Shown: piece by piece, positions 54,400 through 64,000 of the stretch
How positions within the stretch are numbered: position 1 is the first letter of the stretch
Layout: each line of letters opens with the position of its first letter
DNA from: Pictodentalium vernedei
Taxonomy: Eukaryota > Mollusca > Scaphopoda > Dentaliida > Dentaliidae
Assembly: GCA_031216915.1 (NCBI GenBank)
Contig: CM062289.1
Span: 64,549,741-64,613,740, forward strand
DNA length: 64,000 bases
Direction of reading: 5' to 3'
Made by a program: the position numbers and the translations under genes
Notes under the pieces: generated by a model
What the model was told of the DNA's origin: nothing
The model's database searches: none
What the model saw: only the letters and a program-made list of their open reading frames with translations

Positions 54400-56815
54400 C
54401 ACTATTAATTGAAAATAGAATATATTTTCATTTTTGGAATTCACTTTAAAAAATTTTCACAATCCTTTATAAGTATTTTCAATCGTCTCTTGAATCCAGC
54501 ACGCTATGTAATGACATGTAACTAACTTACCCAAAGCATTTTTACAGCCTTAGTCATTATATATTTTCATGTGGCATGTGATCTGGCAGTTACCAGTTTT
54601 TTATAGCCAGAAAGTGTGACTAACCCTGTGCACTGCACAGGGTTAGTCACACTCTCTGGTTATGAAAAAAATTCATTTCTTACTGAATAACTAACCCTGT
54701 GCACTGTACAGTCTTAGGGTAAATGTCATCTATATCAACTCTTTACCCAATGAAATAGTCAAAACCAGCCAGTACTATTCAAACTCAGCTTAAGAACCCT
54801 CATTGGGTTTGTTTTTAGTGAATTCCAAAAATGAAAGCATATTCTATTTTCAATTAACAGCTTGTTTATATGACTATGTAATTTAACCGCTAAATATCAC
54901 TACTGTTTGACGATCTTTTCCTGGTCCCCTGAAAATCCACAGTGTGGAATCCGATACTGTATCATTATAGTATCATGGACTATTTATGGGTGCATTCAAA
55001 TTCATGTAATTAGCTGCTCCGGTCGCAGAGAGTATTTTATTCAAAGCTGGATTGGGTGCGTTTGAAAGGCTGTCCAGGTTTTTTATTGTATTCATGCGCA
55101 TTGGGGGATTCCCCGGAAGTGTGCACCTGTTACAAAAATAAGTGTAAACAAAAATAGTTCTTTTTTACTTCAATCCAATTTACCCCAAAAAGGTTGGGGG
55201 AATTGTTAATGCTAGAGTTGGCATACAATATTGAACTATAAGTCATATAATAAACCTTTTATCGCTACTGTGAAATGATCTGGGTTGTCGCATCACATCA
55301 TGTTGAGACTGCGGCAGCTCGTTTCATCCTGTGATCTGACCTCCTCAACTTGACGTGACACTACGGCCCAGATCACTTCACTGTAGTGATACTATGCATG
55401 TATCTGCCAGCTATGCCAAGTAACTTATGTTATCAGGTGCCAATACGTATTGTCAGATACAAAGTATTGAATATGAACCTGTTATTAACCCTTTACCTAA
55501 CATAGCAGCCGAAAAGGGCCAGAAAATTAACCAGAATAAGCCTACCATTGCCTAAAATATCTCAGGAAGTGTCTCAATAAAACCATACAAATATGGATAT
55601 CATTAGGACCAGCTCATCGTGCTGGTTCTAACGATATTCATATTTGTATGGGTTTATTGAAAAATTGCGAAATTTGTTTTTGAAAAATGTGAAATTTAAT
55701 TTATTTTTTAAAAATACTGTTAAGTAATTGGTTAAAGAAAGTATTAACTCTCACCAAATATGACAAGATGATTCTTATAAAAAATGTCCTGTCCCTAAAA
55801 CATAGCTGATGAGGTCTCAATGGAATGAGCTTGATGAGCTTGTTCAATGAGGGGTTATTAGCTACATGTGATGAGGCAAAATTGAAGAAAGAATAACATT
55901 TGAATGTCCACTTTTGTGAAGAGTATTGGTTGGAGGTGATCATTACTGTAGCATGGCCAAGCTTTTCCCATGGAGCTGGGTTAACAAGCATACACCAACC
56001 CTAATATTAAATTGTGATATGGTAGAGTGGAGTAGGTAACTGTGGGAAAATAAATGTTAGCAGGGGAGGGTGGGTCACTGAGGGTAAAGGAACACTGAAC
56101 TGGTCTCGGCAGGCTGTTGGTCAAGCCTGCCTGACACATTGCCGACTTCTCTGCTGGTAATTCTGGTGGTACATACAGTACGGCCACCATGGATTGGCCA
56201 CTTACCGTGGGGTATTAGAATGCAACACTAATTATAGGAAGAGTCATCAAAAATATAATTAATGAAGTACCGGGTACAACCCGGTGCTTCATTAATTAAA
56301 ATTTTGCTGATGATGATATTTTATTACCTGGTAAACGCATGTAACAAGCTATTAATTGAAAATAGAATATGCTTTCATTTTTTGGAGTTCACTAAAAACA
56401 AACCCAACAAGGCTTCTTAAGCCGAGTTTGAATAGTACTGGCTGGTTTTGATCATTACATTGGGTTTAAAAGTTGATATAGATGACATTCACACTAAGGC
56501 TGTACAGTGCACAGGGTTAGTTATTCAGTTAGAAATGAATTTTTTTTTATAACCAGAAAGTGTGACTAACCCTGTGCAGTGCACAGGGTTAGTTACACTT
56601 TCTGGTTATAAAAAATTGGTAACTTCCATATCACATGCTACATGAAAATATATAATGACTAAGACTGTAAGAATGCTTTGGATAAGTTAGTTACATGTCG
56701 TTACATAGGGTGCTGGATTCAAGGAACTATTGGAAATATTTATCTGGATTGTGGAAGTTTTTTAAAGTGAATTCTAAAAATGAAAACATATTCTATTTTC
56801 AATTAATAGTGTGTT
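54400..56815. repeat. Large inverted repeat, arms about 480 bp, in LRRC45 intron
   Basis: Left arm 54400-54875 (ACACTATTAATTGAAAATAG, CAAAGCATTTTTACAGCCTT, ATATTTTCATGTGGCATGTG, GTGCACTGCACAGGGTTAGT, TCAATTAACAGCTTG) is mirrored by 56345-56815 with roughly 90% identity. The spacer (about 1.5 kb) holds a TTAA MITE and a family-J left end. Each arm contains its own CTAACCCTGTGCA palindrome. Confidence 0.85.
55485..55735. mobile_element. TTAA MITE, GGATATCATTAGGACC subfamily
   Basis: TTAACCCTTTACCTAACATA left; core ATGGATATCATTAGGACCAG / TGGTTCTAACGATATTCAT; right end degraded near GTAATTGGTTAA. A family-A core remnant follows at 55780-55870. Confidence 0.75.
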
Positions 56816-56870
56816 ATGTGTGGACATCACTGCCTATGCAAGGATTACGGCCAGTCCACGGTGACTGTAC
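56175..56870. mobile_element. TIR element, family J
   Basis: ACAGTACGGCCACCATGGAT left, GGCCAGTCCACGGTGACTGT right; hairpin AATTAATGAAGTACCGGGTA / CCCGGTGCTTCATTAATT near 56258-56300. It includes the right arm of the large inverted repeat. Confidence 0.72.
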
Positions 56871-57472
56871 TCTAGCTGCAATGGTTAGTTCTCTCTGCTA
56901 TGGTTTTGCAGTGATATGGGCATACTGGGCCACCAAGGGGTTCATAAGTAAAAGGAAGAAATGCACAGAATGAAAATTAACTCATTTAATATAAATTTAT
57001 TTTGTCTGCAGATTGTGTCTTAAGTAATTGAATAATTGGAATTTGGTGTCACAGGTGTACAGTAAATATGTTTAAATAGGGTTTTTGGGTAATACCCCGG
57101 TATGTGTATAATAAAGTGTATCTAAATTGGATTTTGGTATGACAGGTGTATAGTAAATCCGTGTAAATAGGGTTTTGTGTAACAGGTGCGAAATTGGACC
57201 AAGCCTCAAGGTCAAAATCACTGAATGAGGTCAACCAAAGGAATCGGCTTGGACATTATTAACTTTTTTTGTTACTGGTCCATAATTTTTTAGTGGAATG
57301 TGATGTGAAGATAAAACTTGTGTTACAAATGTCACATAATCAGATAGTAAATCACCAAAAGAATTGGATTTTTGACATCCTCATTTACAGATAGTAAATT
57401 GTAGTAAATTGCTAATAAAATTGGATTTTTGAAATCTTCATTTCTTTCGGTAATTATTGTGTTTTTGTATAT
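56871..57472. other. LRRC45 intron with weak internal repeats
   Basis: GTGTACAGTAAATATGTTTAAATAGGG-type words recur at 57053, 57147 (quoted in part: AGTAAATCCGTGTAAATAGG). No gene. Confidence 0.4.
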
Positions 57473-57480
57473 CCTCAAAG

Positions 57481-58409
57481 GGTGTCTTCTCATTTGGTCA
57501 AATCTCATTTGGTCAAAACCCAGTTGGTCAAATCTCAATTGGTCAAATCCCAGTTGGTCAAATCCTAGTTGGTCAATAACATTTTGAAAATTTTCTGAGC
57601 TTTATGGGGAGGTGGAGATGTCAAATAAATAGAATAGAAAACAAATCTTTAATAACTTTTCATATTTATTAACCCTTTTTCTTTATGTGGTAACTATATT
57701 CAGCATTTTTATTAGAAATTTCAGAACATGATAGGTATAGGTAAAAATGAAGCAAACTTGAGAATTGTTGATGCAGTTTAGAAGAAAAAAATGAAAAAAA
57801 ACCTGGAGAAATAGTAATTAATGAATAATCGGAGACAAATGATCACTAATTAATATTTCTCTGCTTTCAAAGATTCTTTAAAAAATAACTAAAAAAACTT
57901 TCTATTCTACCCACTCTGACAGCTTTTCTACATAGCTTGGGTTTCTAAATCCGTATAAACTGAAGAAGATATTCTTGTTAAAACAGCCAAACCTCTCAGT
58001 ATACAGTAGACTTTTGTTATAACAACACTGACAGTAATGATCATTAAGGCAGAAAAGAGCCAAACCTCTCAGTATACAGTAGACCACTGTTATAAAAACA
58101 TTGACAGTAATGGTCATTGTAGCTGAAAGCAGCCCAACTTCTCAGTATACAGCAGAATATTGTTATAAAACACTTACAGTAATGGTAATTAAGGCAGACT
58201 TGACAACTAAGCTTCAATACAAGCTGGAAATATCACAAGCAAAAGTGAAAAAAAGTTAAAAAAAATCCATCACAGAAATACATTGCAAATACTTATAAAA
58301 TTTTTAAAAAGTTGTTGACCAACTGGGATTTGACCAACTGGGATTTGACCAATGAGATTTGACCCACTGGGATTTGACCAAATGAGATTTGACCAAATGA
58401 GAAGGAACC
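57481..58409. mobile_element. MULE-like element with TTTGACCAA-word TIRs
   Basis: GGTGTCTTCTCATTTGGTCA left and TGACCAAATGAGAAGGAACC right, flanked by identical CCTCAAAG (57473-57480, 58410-58417). Both ends are arrays of CCCAGTTGGTCAAAT. The interior has three units of about 85 bp (CCAAACCTCTCAGTATACAG at 57987, 58060, and a diverged third) and no transposase. Its architecture parallels the MULE at 19239. Confidence 0.85.
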
Positions 58410-58544
58410 CCTCAAAGTACTTTCACTTGCTTAGCAGAAATTCAGTAAATGTTTTCACTTCAATACAGCTTTAGGTTAATTCTTGCTTTCATAATCATAT
58501 CTTGGATCTAACAGTTAACTTCAACTAATTAAAGCCAAAGTCTT

Positions 58545-58690
58545 GGCATAGTTGTAAACTGCAAACTAATTGAAGCCTTATTTTGAGCCTAACTGTAAAT
58601 TTGCAAACTTATTAAAGCCATATTTTGAGCCTAACTGTAAATTTGAAAACTTATTAAAGCCATATTTTGAGCCAAAGTGTAAACTGTGAA
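58545..58690 (+). repeat. Short tandem repeat, about 50-bp units
   Basis: AAAGCCATATTTTGAGCCTA and AACTGTAAATTTGCAAACTT repeat about three to four times just upstream of the LRRC45 acceptor at 58729. Confidence 0.85.
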
Positions 58691-58729
58691 CTATTTTAAG
58701 CGAAACTTGAGAGTCTTGTCTTTTTACAG

Positions 58730-58881
58730 GTTAGAGTACAGTGAAGGAACAGGAAAGCCAATTTTAAACTTGTCAGCTAACAGTATACCATCTAAAACAT
58801 GTGCCATTCTGGGCAAGGTGCTTGTATCAGATAGATTCTTTATTGAGGTCAAGTTTGCTGATTGTATGTTAAATGAAGATG
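58730..58881 (+). CDS. LRRC45: LRRC45, second coding exon
   Basis: Acceptor CTTGTCTTTTTACAG ends at 58729; donor GTAAGT begins at 58882. Joined to the first exon the frame reads K-LEYSEGTGKPILNLSANS, then CAILGKVLVSDRFFIEVKFA and DCMLNEDG. LRRC45 proteins show the same order: a basic linker, LsTqSLtv-tC-aLGK, then el-lsDCMLseeG at the start of the leucine-rich repeats. 152 bases leave phase 1. The 3' half of this exon has been duplicated several times in the following intron. Confidence 0.9.
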
Positions 58882-58956
58882 GTAAGTCTATTCTACATAG
58901 ACAAGATGCTTGTATCTCATATATCCTTTATTGAAGTCAAGTTTGTTGATGTTATG

Positions 58957-59205
58957 TTAACACTTTACCCTATGAATCGGCCACATCCACCTGCGTAATA
59001 TGCAAATTCAGCAGCTGAAAAAATACTATTTTTCCAAAAATTTCAACAAAACCATATCATGTGACCCCTCTTTGGAACGAGCTTGCTGTTCTCGTTCCAT
59101 TGAGGGGTCATATGATATGGTTTTCTTGAACTTTTTTTAAAAAGTTTAAAAAATGACATTTAAAATAATAAATTTTGATATCGTCTGCATTGGGTAAAGG
59201 GTTAA
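58957..59205. mobile_element. TTAA MITE inserted in a duplicated LRRC45 exon segment
   Basis: TTAACACTTTACCCTATGAA to CATTGGGTAAAGGGTTAA. The exon sequence ATGTTAAATGAAGATGG at 58867 is here ATG-TTAA-[MITE]-TTAA-ATGAAGATGG: a direct filled/empty comparison showing TTAA duplication. Subfamily with the ATATCATGTGACCCCTC core. Confidence 0.93.
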
Positions 59206-59590
59206 ATGAAGATGGTAAGTTTATTATTTTTGTTATTTAATCTATTTATTTTACAAGGATTATCAAACAAGTTATGCAGCTTATATTAACGCCTCTCCTT
59301 GGCCCAATGACGCAGGTGTGTGGGATGACCTTTGTAGTGGCAACTTCGTGGCCTCGCTCTTCTCAAATGCTTCCAAATGATCTTTAGCCTCCACAGAGTG
59401 TGTCTCTCTCCGCACAGAGGACAGCCATTTTACATCCCCACCCGATAGGATGGTACGCTGTGACAGCATCAACTCCACAATTGATGCTGTCAGACTGTTC
59501 GAACACCTCGAGAACTTTCCCTGACTGGGGATCTTTCCCAGGACCTTTAGCATGAGAGACCAGTGCACTTATCTACTCGGTAAGTTTATT
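59206..59590. other. Inserted segment of unknown origin within the exon-copy array
   Basis: Between exon copies 1 and 2. It has a minus-strand ORF of 95 codons (59281-59568) with no family I recognise (LMLKVLGKIPSQGKFSRC, LPLQRSSHTPASLGQG). Its GC content is higher than the intron around it, so it is probably a transposon fragment. Confidence 0.4.
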
Positions 59591-59869
59591 CTATACACGC
59601 AAGGTACTTGTATCTCATATATTCTTTATTGAGGTCAAGTTTGCTAGTATTATGTTAAATGGAGATGGAAAGTTTATTCTACATAGGCAAGGTGCTTGTA
59701 TCTCATATATTCTTTATTGACGTCAAGTTTGCTGATTGTATGTTAAATGTAGATGGTAAGTTTTTTATATACATGCACGGCACTTGTATCTCATATATTC
59801 TCTATAGAAGGGACTTTGTGTATTTGTTTTGTTGTCTTGAGTCTTAATGAAGTGTCTATAATTGTTATG

Positions 59870-60425
59870 CCCGCGAAAAAATTTGTTCGGGGGTATATAG
59901 TCGAGGTCTCTGTCTGTCCGTACTTCCGTCCGTCCGCCCACCCATACGAATGTTTTGTATTATAACTTGAGAATCAGTTCTTGGATTTTAATGTTCTTTG
60001 GTATGGTGATAGGGCAGCTTGGGGGAATGGATGCCCTCATACCTAGCGTTTTGTCCATTCATGTTTGGTAGAGTTATGGCCCCTGTTTGTTTTTGGCCTC
60101 TGTTTCTGACTAAGGTAAATTGTACCATAGCCTATAGGGCAAAGTGCTGTGTGCCCCGAACAATTTTCAAGGGGGTATATAGTCGAGGTCTCTGTCCATC
60201 CATCCATACGTGTGTACATCCGTCCATACGAACATTTTGTATTTTTACTCGAGCATCAGTTGCCGGATTTTAATGTTCTGTGGTATGGTGATAGGGCAGC
60301 TTGAGGGAATGGATGCCCTCCTACCCAGCGTTTCGTCCATTCATGTTTGGCAGAGTTATAGCCCCTGTTTGTTTTTGGCCTCGGTTTCTGACAAAGGTAA
60401 ATTGTACCATAGCCTATAGGGCAAA
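59870..60425 (+). repeat. Tandem duplication, unit about 290 bp
   Basis: GGGGGTATATAGTCGAGGTC at 59889 and 60171; TGGTATGGTGATAGGGCAGC and GGAATGGATGCCCTC recur in each. The CTGTCCGTCC stretch resembles the family-H repeat. ORFs here are parallel between copies but carry no recognised domain. Confidence 0.82.
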
Positions 60426-60439
60426 GTGCTGCCCAATTT

Positions 60440-61240
60440 TTTTTTTTAGTTCAGTATTTTTCTGCGGCCCAGTGCCTGCAGGGGAGGTTGCATGACATTT
60501 TAACCTCTACATATCAATATATCCATATAAATATGGATGACACAAGAATTATAGTGATTTGGGTTCCAGACCATTTAAAATTGTATCACCGCACCAATCG
60601 ATTTCAAATTTTATTTGCTAATTACTAATGTCAAAATACAGGTCAAGTTCGATTTGGAAGTTCACTCCGACCATTCTTGCAAGAGTTATGCCTCTTTTTG
60701 AATTAAAAAATCACAAATTTCACAATTTCAGTTTATTCTTACTGTCCAGTGCCTATAGGGGAAGTGCTGCCCGATTTTTGTTTAGTCCACTATTTCTGTA
60801 CTGTCCAGTGCTTGCAGGGGAGGTTGCATGTCATTTTAAACTACATATCAATATAACCATACAAATATGGATGCCAATTTCAGCTTTATTCTTACTGGCC
60901 AGTGCCTATGGGGGAAGTGCTGCTCAGTTTTTTTTAGTCCACTATTTTTGTGCTGCCCAGTGCTTGGTGGGGAGGTTGCATGTCATTTTAACCCACTACA
61001 TGTCTATATAAATATGGATGCCAATTTCAGCTTTATTCTTACTGGCCAGTGTCTTATAATGGAAGTGCTGCCCAATTTTTTTTTTAGTCCACTATCCCAA
61101 TTTTTTCTGGTCCACTATTTCTGTACTGCTCAGTGTTTGTAGGGCAGGTTTGCATGTCATTTTAACCTACTACATATCGATATATTCATATAAATATGGA
61201 TGACACAAGAATCATAGTGTTTTTTAATTCCATTCATTCA
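60440..61240 (+). repeat. Tandem array with CCAGTGCCTGCAGGGGAG units
   Basis: CAGTGCCTGCAGGGGAGGTT and relatives recur at about 60471, 60809 and 60958; ATATGGATGCCAATTTCAGC recurs at 60866 and 61012; AGTCCACTATTT recurs several times. Units are irregular, about 150-330 bp. Confidence 0.75.
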
Positions 61241-61374
61241 AAGTTGTTTGGATGAACCAATTCTCTTCAAACATTCAGAAGTTATTTATTTACATGCAAG
61301 TCCACCTTTGCTACCTTTGGGGGCATCAGCACACACGTTAGCATTGCTCTTGTTCGTTTATCTGATGTTTATTA

Positions 61375-61705
61375 TAGTTGATAGGTGTGATAGGACTGTG
61401 TGTTTTTATTTTGTTGTTTTGAGTTTTATTGAAGTGTCTATAATTGTTAGTTGATTGCTGTTGATTCTATTTGATAGGTGACTGGTGTGAAGGGACTTTG
61501 TATATTTGTTTTGTTGTTTCAAGTCTAAATGAAGTGTCTATAATTGTTGGTTTATCTGATGTTTATTATAGTTGATAGGTGTGAAGGGAGGCGTGTATTT
61601 ATTTTGTTGTTTCGAATCTTAATTGTTAGTTGATTGCTGTTGCTTCTAATTGATAAATGTGAAGGGACTATGTGTATTTATTTTCTTGTTTCAAGTTTTA
61701 ATGAA
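61375..61705 (+). repeat. Tandem copies resembling the LRRC45 third-exon start
   Basis: Units of about 90-100 bp start with TTGATAGGTGTGAAGGGA-type words (61379, 61478, 61572, 61651; also 62968) and continue TTATTTTGTTGTTTCGAGTC and GAAGTGTCTATAATTGTT. The GTGAAGGGACTATG word is identical to the first codons of the real exon at 63128. Confidence 0.8.
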
Positions 61706-61708
61706 GTA

Positions 61709-62138
61709 CAGTGGAGCCCACTTAATTGGATATCTCTTAATTGTATATCCCTATCAATTGAATATAATTTTCAAACACAAAACTATTTACCATTCCTTCA
61801 TTACAAATTTGATCTGTTAATTGCATATGGGTTGTAGAGTAAACTCCTGTTAATTTTATTTAAATTTTTGTAATATGTTGAAAAAATTACTGTGACACGC
61901 ACCAAATTCCCCTTATTTATCAACCTTTTTGGCCTCACTACATCCAATACAGGCATTTATTCTATTATATCTTGTTTGACAGAGCTCTATGAGCTCTGTC
62001 GAAAAAGATATAATAAAATAAATGCTCAGTTTACCTCCAGAACACAGGAAACTGACCAAATCCCTGTTAATTGTATACTCCTGTTAAATGAATAATTTTC
62101 ACTGGCAAAATGGATATTCAATTAAGAGGATTCTACTG
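61709..62138 (-). mobile_element. pogo-like MITE
   Basis: CAGTGGAGCCCACTTAATTG to GGATTCTACTG, TA on both sides (61707-61708, 62139-62140); core GACAGAGCTCTATGAGCTC. Confidence 0.88.
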
Positions 62139-62199
62139 TATCTATATTTGTTAGTGGATTGCTGTTTTTATCTGACGTTTGTCCGTCTATCTGTCTGTA

Positions 62200-62930
62200 A
62201 ACATAATTTTGTTCAGAGATTTTATGGACCAATGTGCCCGAAGCTTGGTGTAAATGTTCACCACCATGGGAACCTGTGCATCTGCATTTGTAGTTCCAGT
62301 TGGATTATTTTTGCCAGAATTATGCCCTTTTTCGACTTGAAAAATCAGGCCTATAATTTTGTCCAGAGATTTTCTCAGATGTTTATGGGTCGATTCCTTT
62401 GAAACTTGGATGGATGTTTACTACCATGGGAACCTGTGCATTTGTGATCAGGATTTTGATCAGAATATTTTTGCCTGAGTTTTGCCCTTTTCATCTTAGA
62501 ATGCCTGAATTTTGTCCGGAGATTTTCTCAGAAGTTTATGGGTCGATCCTTTGAAACTTGTTGTGGATGTTCACTAACATGGGATCCCCCAGAGTGCCTG
62601 AATTTTGTGTGGAGAGTTTCTCAGATGTTTATGGGGCGATTCCTTTGAGACTTGGTATGGATGTGTACTACCATGGGAACCTGTGCACCTGCGATTATAT
62701 TTTCGATTGGACATTTTTGCCAGAGTTCTGGAGTTAAGCCCCTTTTTGTCTTAGAATGCCAGAATTTTGTCAGGAGATTTTCTCAGATGTTCATGGGTCG
62801 ATTTCTTTGAAACTTGTTATGGATGTTTACTACCATGGGAACCTGTGCACCTGCAATTATAGTTTTAACCGGACTCTTTTTGCCACAGTTATGCCCTTTT
62901 TTGTCTTCATGGAAGGGAAGGGGAGGGGTA
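62200..62930 (+). repeat. Irregular tandem array, units about 130-190 bp
   Basis: GAGATTTTCTCAGATGTTTA, GGGTCGATTCCTTTGAAACT and TACCATGGGAACCTGTGCA recur about five times. No coding sequence supported. Confidence 0.82.
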
Positions 62931-63126
62931 ATGACAGGCCCATCTGGGACAGTCACGCCTTTAGTTATATTTGACAGGTGTGAAGGGACTACATATATTT
63001 ATTTTGTTGTTTTGAGTTTTAAGGAAGTGTCTTTAATTGTTAGTTGATTGTAGTTACTTTGTTTTGAGTCTTAAGGAAATATCTATAATTGTTGGTTCAT
63101 CTAATGTTGCTGATTATATTTTGTAG

Positions 63127-63188
63127 GGGTGAAGGGACTATGTCAAGGATTGGCTAATAATGTATATTGCAAGAAGTCCGATTTTAAA
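63127..63188 (+). CDS. LRRC45: LRRC45, third coding exon
   Basis: The acceptor TATATTTTGTAG ends at 63126 and the donor GTAAGA starts at 63189. The exon restores the phase left by the second exon and reads G-VKGLCQGLANNVYCKKSD-FK. This corresponds to the LRRC45 segment (eG...lL-GL-aNt--r-LdLKGNN) that leads into the first full leucine-rich repeat. Cumulative coding length is 306 bases (102 codons), ending in phase 0. The next exon, expected to begin with a glycine-asparagine pair, is beyond or near the right edge and was not found. Confidence 0.78.
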
Positions 63189-63404
63189 GTAAGATTTTTT
63201 TTTAGATTCCTATCAGATTCGTTTTTCTGAATAACTATGATAAATCTATATTAATGGATTAGGCACTTTGCTAGTAAAAAAAGCAGGGCTTATATATCCA
63301 TGAGAATCGATTCGCACAAAGATTCGCGCAATAAAACCGATGAGAATCCATGTAGATTCTCGCTGCACCTCTGCTAGGATTCGCGTGAAAAGAATTGAGT
63401 CAAT

Positions 63405-63674
63405 TTAACCCTTTATCTAACACAGCAGAAACAAATTAACCAATAGAAGGCTAACATGACCTGAAATATCCTGACACTTTGTCAATAAAATTGCACAAAT
63501 ATGGCTGTCATTGGAACCGGCTCATTGAGCCGGTTTCAACAACAGCCATATTTGTAAGATTTTATTGGTAAATATTGTTCATTTAATTATTTTATCATTT
63601 ATTTATTATTTATTGTTTAAAAATTATCAAATTTAGTTTTAAAAATTAAAAAGGTGTGTTGTGTAAAAGGTTAG
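63405..63674. mobile_element. TTAA MITE, TGGCTGTCATTGGAACC subfamily
   Basis: TTAACCCTTTATCTAACACA left; core ATGGCTGTCATTGGAACCGG / CCGGTTTCAACAACAGCCAT; right AAAAGGTTAG (degraded TTAA). Confidence 0.78.
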
Positions 63675-63867
63675 CATGTGTTATCAGTATACAACAGTGG
63701 TTGAACCATGGTGGTGTCATGGGATCCTGGGACACTCATAGTAGGTATGGATTCTCGCAACCATCTTCACAAGAATCCAAATCGATTCTCACAAATTTAG
63801 ACGAAATATAAGCCCTGTTTTCAGGCAGTCCCTCATTGAAATTGAACCACCTCTTTGAATATTTTTA

Positions 63868-64000
63868 CAGTAGAACCTGTCTTGAGAGGTAATCGGAAAA
63901 AAAGTAACAGGAAAAAAAGTAACAGATTTGGGTAGGAAAAAAAGAAACAGGAAAAAAAGTAACACTTTCTTATTTTTATAAGGTAAAAAAGTAACAGGAA
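63868..64000 (+). mobile_element. pogo-like element left end, running off the window
   Basis: CAGTAGAACCTGTCTTGAGA as at 28839, preceded by TTA. It is followed by repeats of GGAAAAAAAGTAACA. Confidence 0.65.

Larger units (their letters stand above)
58890..59816 (+). repeat. Decaying array of duplicated LRRC45 exon segments
   Basis: Four further copies of the exon's last 69 bases with adjoining splice-site DNA. (1) 58898-59214, split by a MITE at 58957-59205, donor GTAAG kept. (2) 59597-59668, donor changed to GGAAAG. (3) 59687-59756, with AG before it and GTAAG after it. (4) 59776-59810, truncated. Copy 3 reads GKVLVSHIFFIDVKFADCML-NVD in the phase left by the real exon (1 in, 1 out), so inclusion would add 23 codons without a frameshift. 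Copies 1 (before the MITE) and 2 are also frame-compatible. Confidence 0.85.

Noticed and set aside
59281..59568. Minus-strand 95-codon ORF as a gene nested in LRRC45
   Set aside because: It lies in a segment inserted between duplicated exon pieces and has no recognised domain; it is kept only as an unknown insert.
60019..60495. Parallel ORFs with WMPSYLAFCPFMFGRV-type peptides
   Set aside because: They recur because the underlying DNA is a tandem duplication; there is no domain, and stops differ between copies.

Overview
This is a eukaryotic, AT-rich, intron-bearing genomic window from a metazoan, most probably a marine bivalve mollusc. The reasons are metazoan-type genes with introns, a tRNA-derived SINE, and a Helentron-like element with a core of tandem units of about 155 bp, an architecture known from bivalve pearl/BIV160-type elements. 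The species assignment is an inference. There is no prokaryotic operon logic: the window is mostly transposon-derived, with only two recognisable cellular genes, both incomplete. A 100-base assembly gap of Ns lies at 34182-34281.

Layout. Bases 1-256 (minus) hold the first coding part of an SLC22-type solute carrier with a one-base frameshift. From 700 to 9082 there are MITEs and nested elements (TTAA-target MITEs, pogo-like MITEs, two copies of a hAT-type element, and a tRNA-SINE split by one of them). From 9083 to 13326 a LINE reverse transcriptase is split by a 3.6-kb terminal-inverted-repeat element (9347-12946). That element carries one long gene with a FEN1/XPG-like PIN nuclease domain and a C-terminal CXC cysteine domain. 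It is the most notable item in the window, because no DDE transposase is visible and the nuclease-like gene is its only substantial coding content. From 14551 to 23010 come a decayed Tc1-type transposase, a 157-bp tandem array, a MULE transposon containing a LINE 3' end and itself inside a TTAA MITE, and a LINE fragment split by a SINE with a 13-bp target duplication. At 25691-27924 a palindromic MITE has been split precisely by a Helentron-type non-autonomous element filled with tandem repeats. From 28 to 52 kb there are more MITEs, foldbacks, duplications and long poly-G/C tracts, with no recognisable cellular gene.

From 52117 to the right edge lies LRRC45 (plus strand), a centrosome-linker protein gene. 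Three coding exons are visible (52117-52230, 58730-58881, 63127-63188). Their phases join consistently, and the gene continues past the window. Its introns contain a hairpin, a MULE-like element, MITEs, tandem repeats, and a decaying array of duplicated exon segments that would add 23 codons in frame if spliced in.

Several paralogous copies act as 'empty sites' for one another. They prove target-site choice from the sequence alone: TTAA for the CCCTTT MITEs, no duplication for the Helentron-like element, and 8 bp for the hAT-type elements. No viral genes, toxin genes, CRISPR arrays, rRNA genes or free-standing functional tRNA genes were seen.
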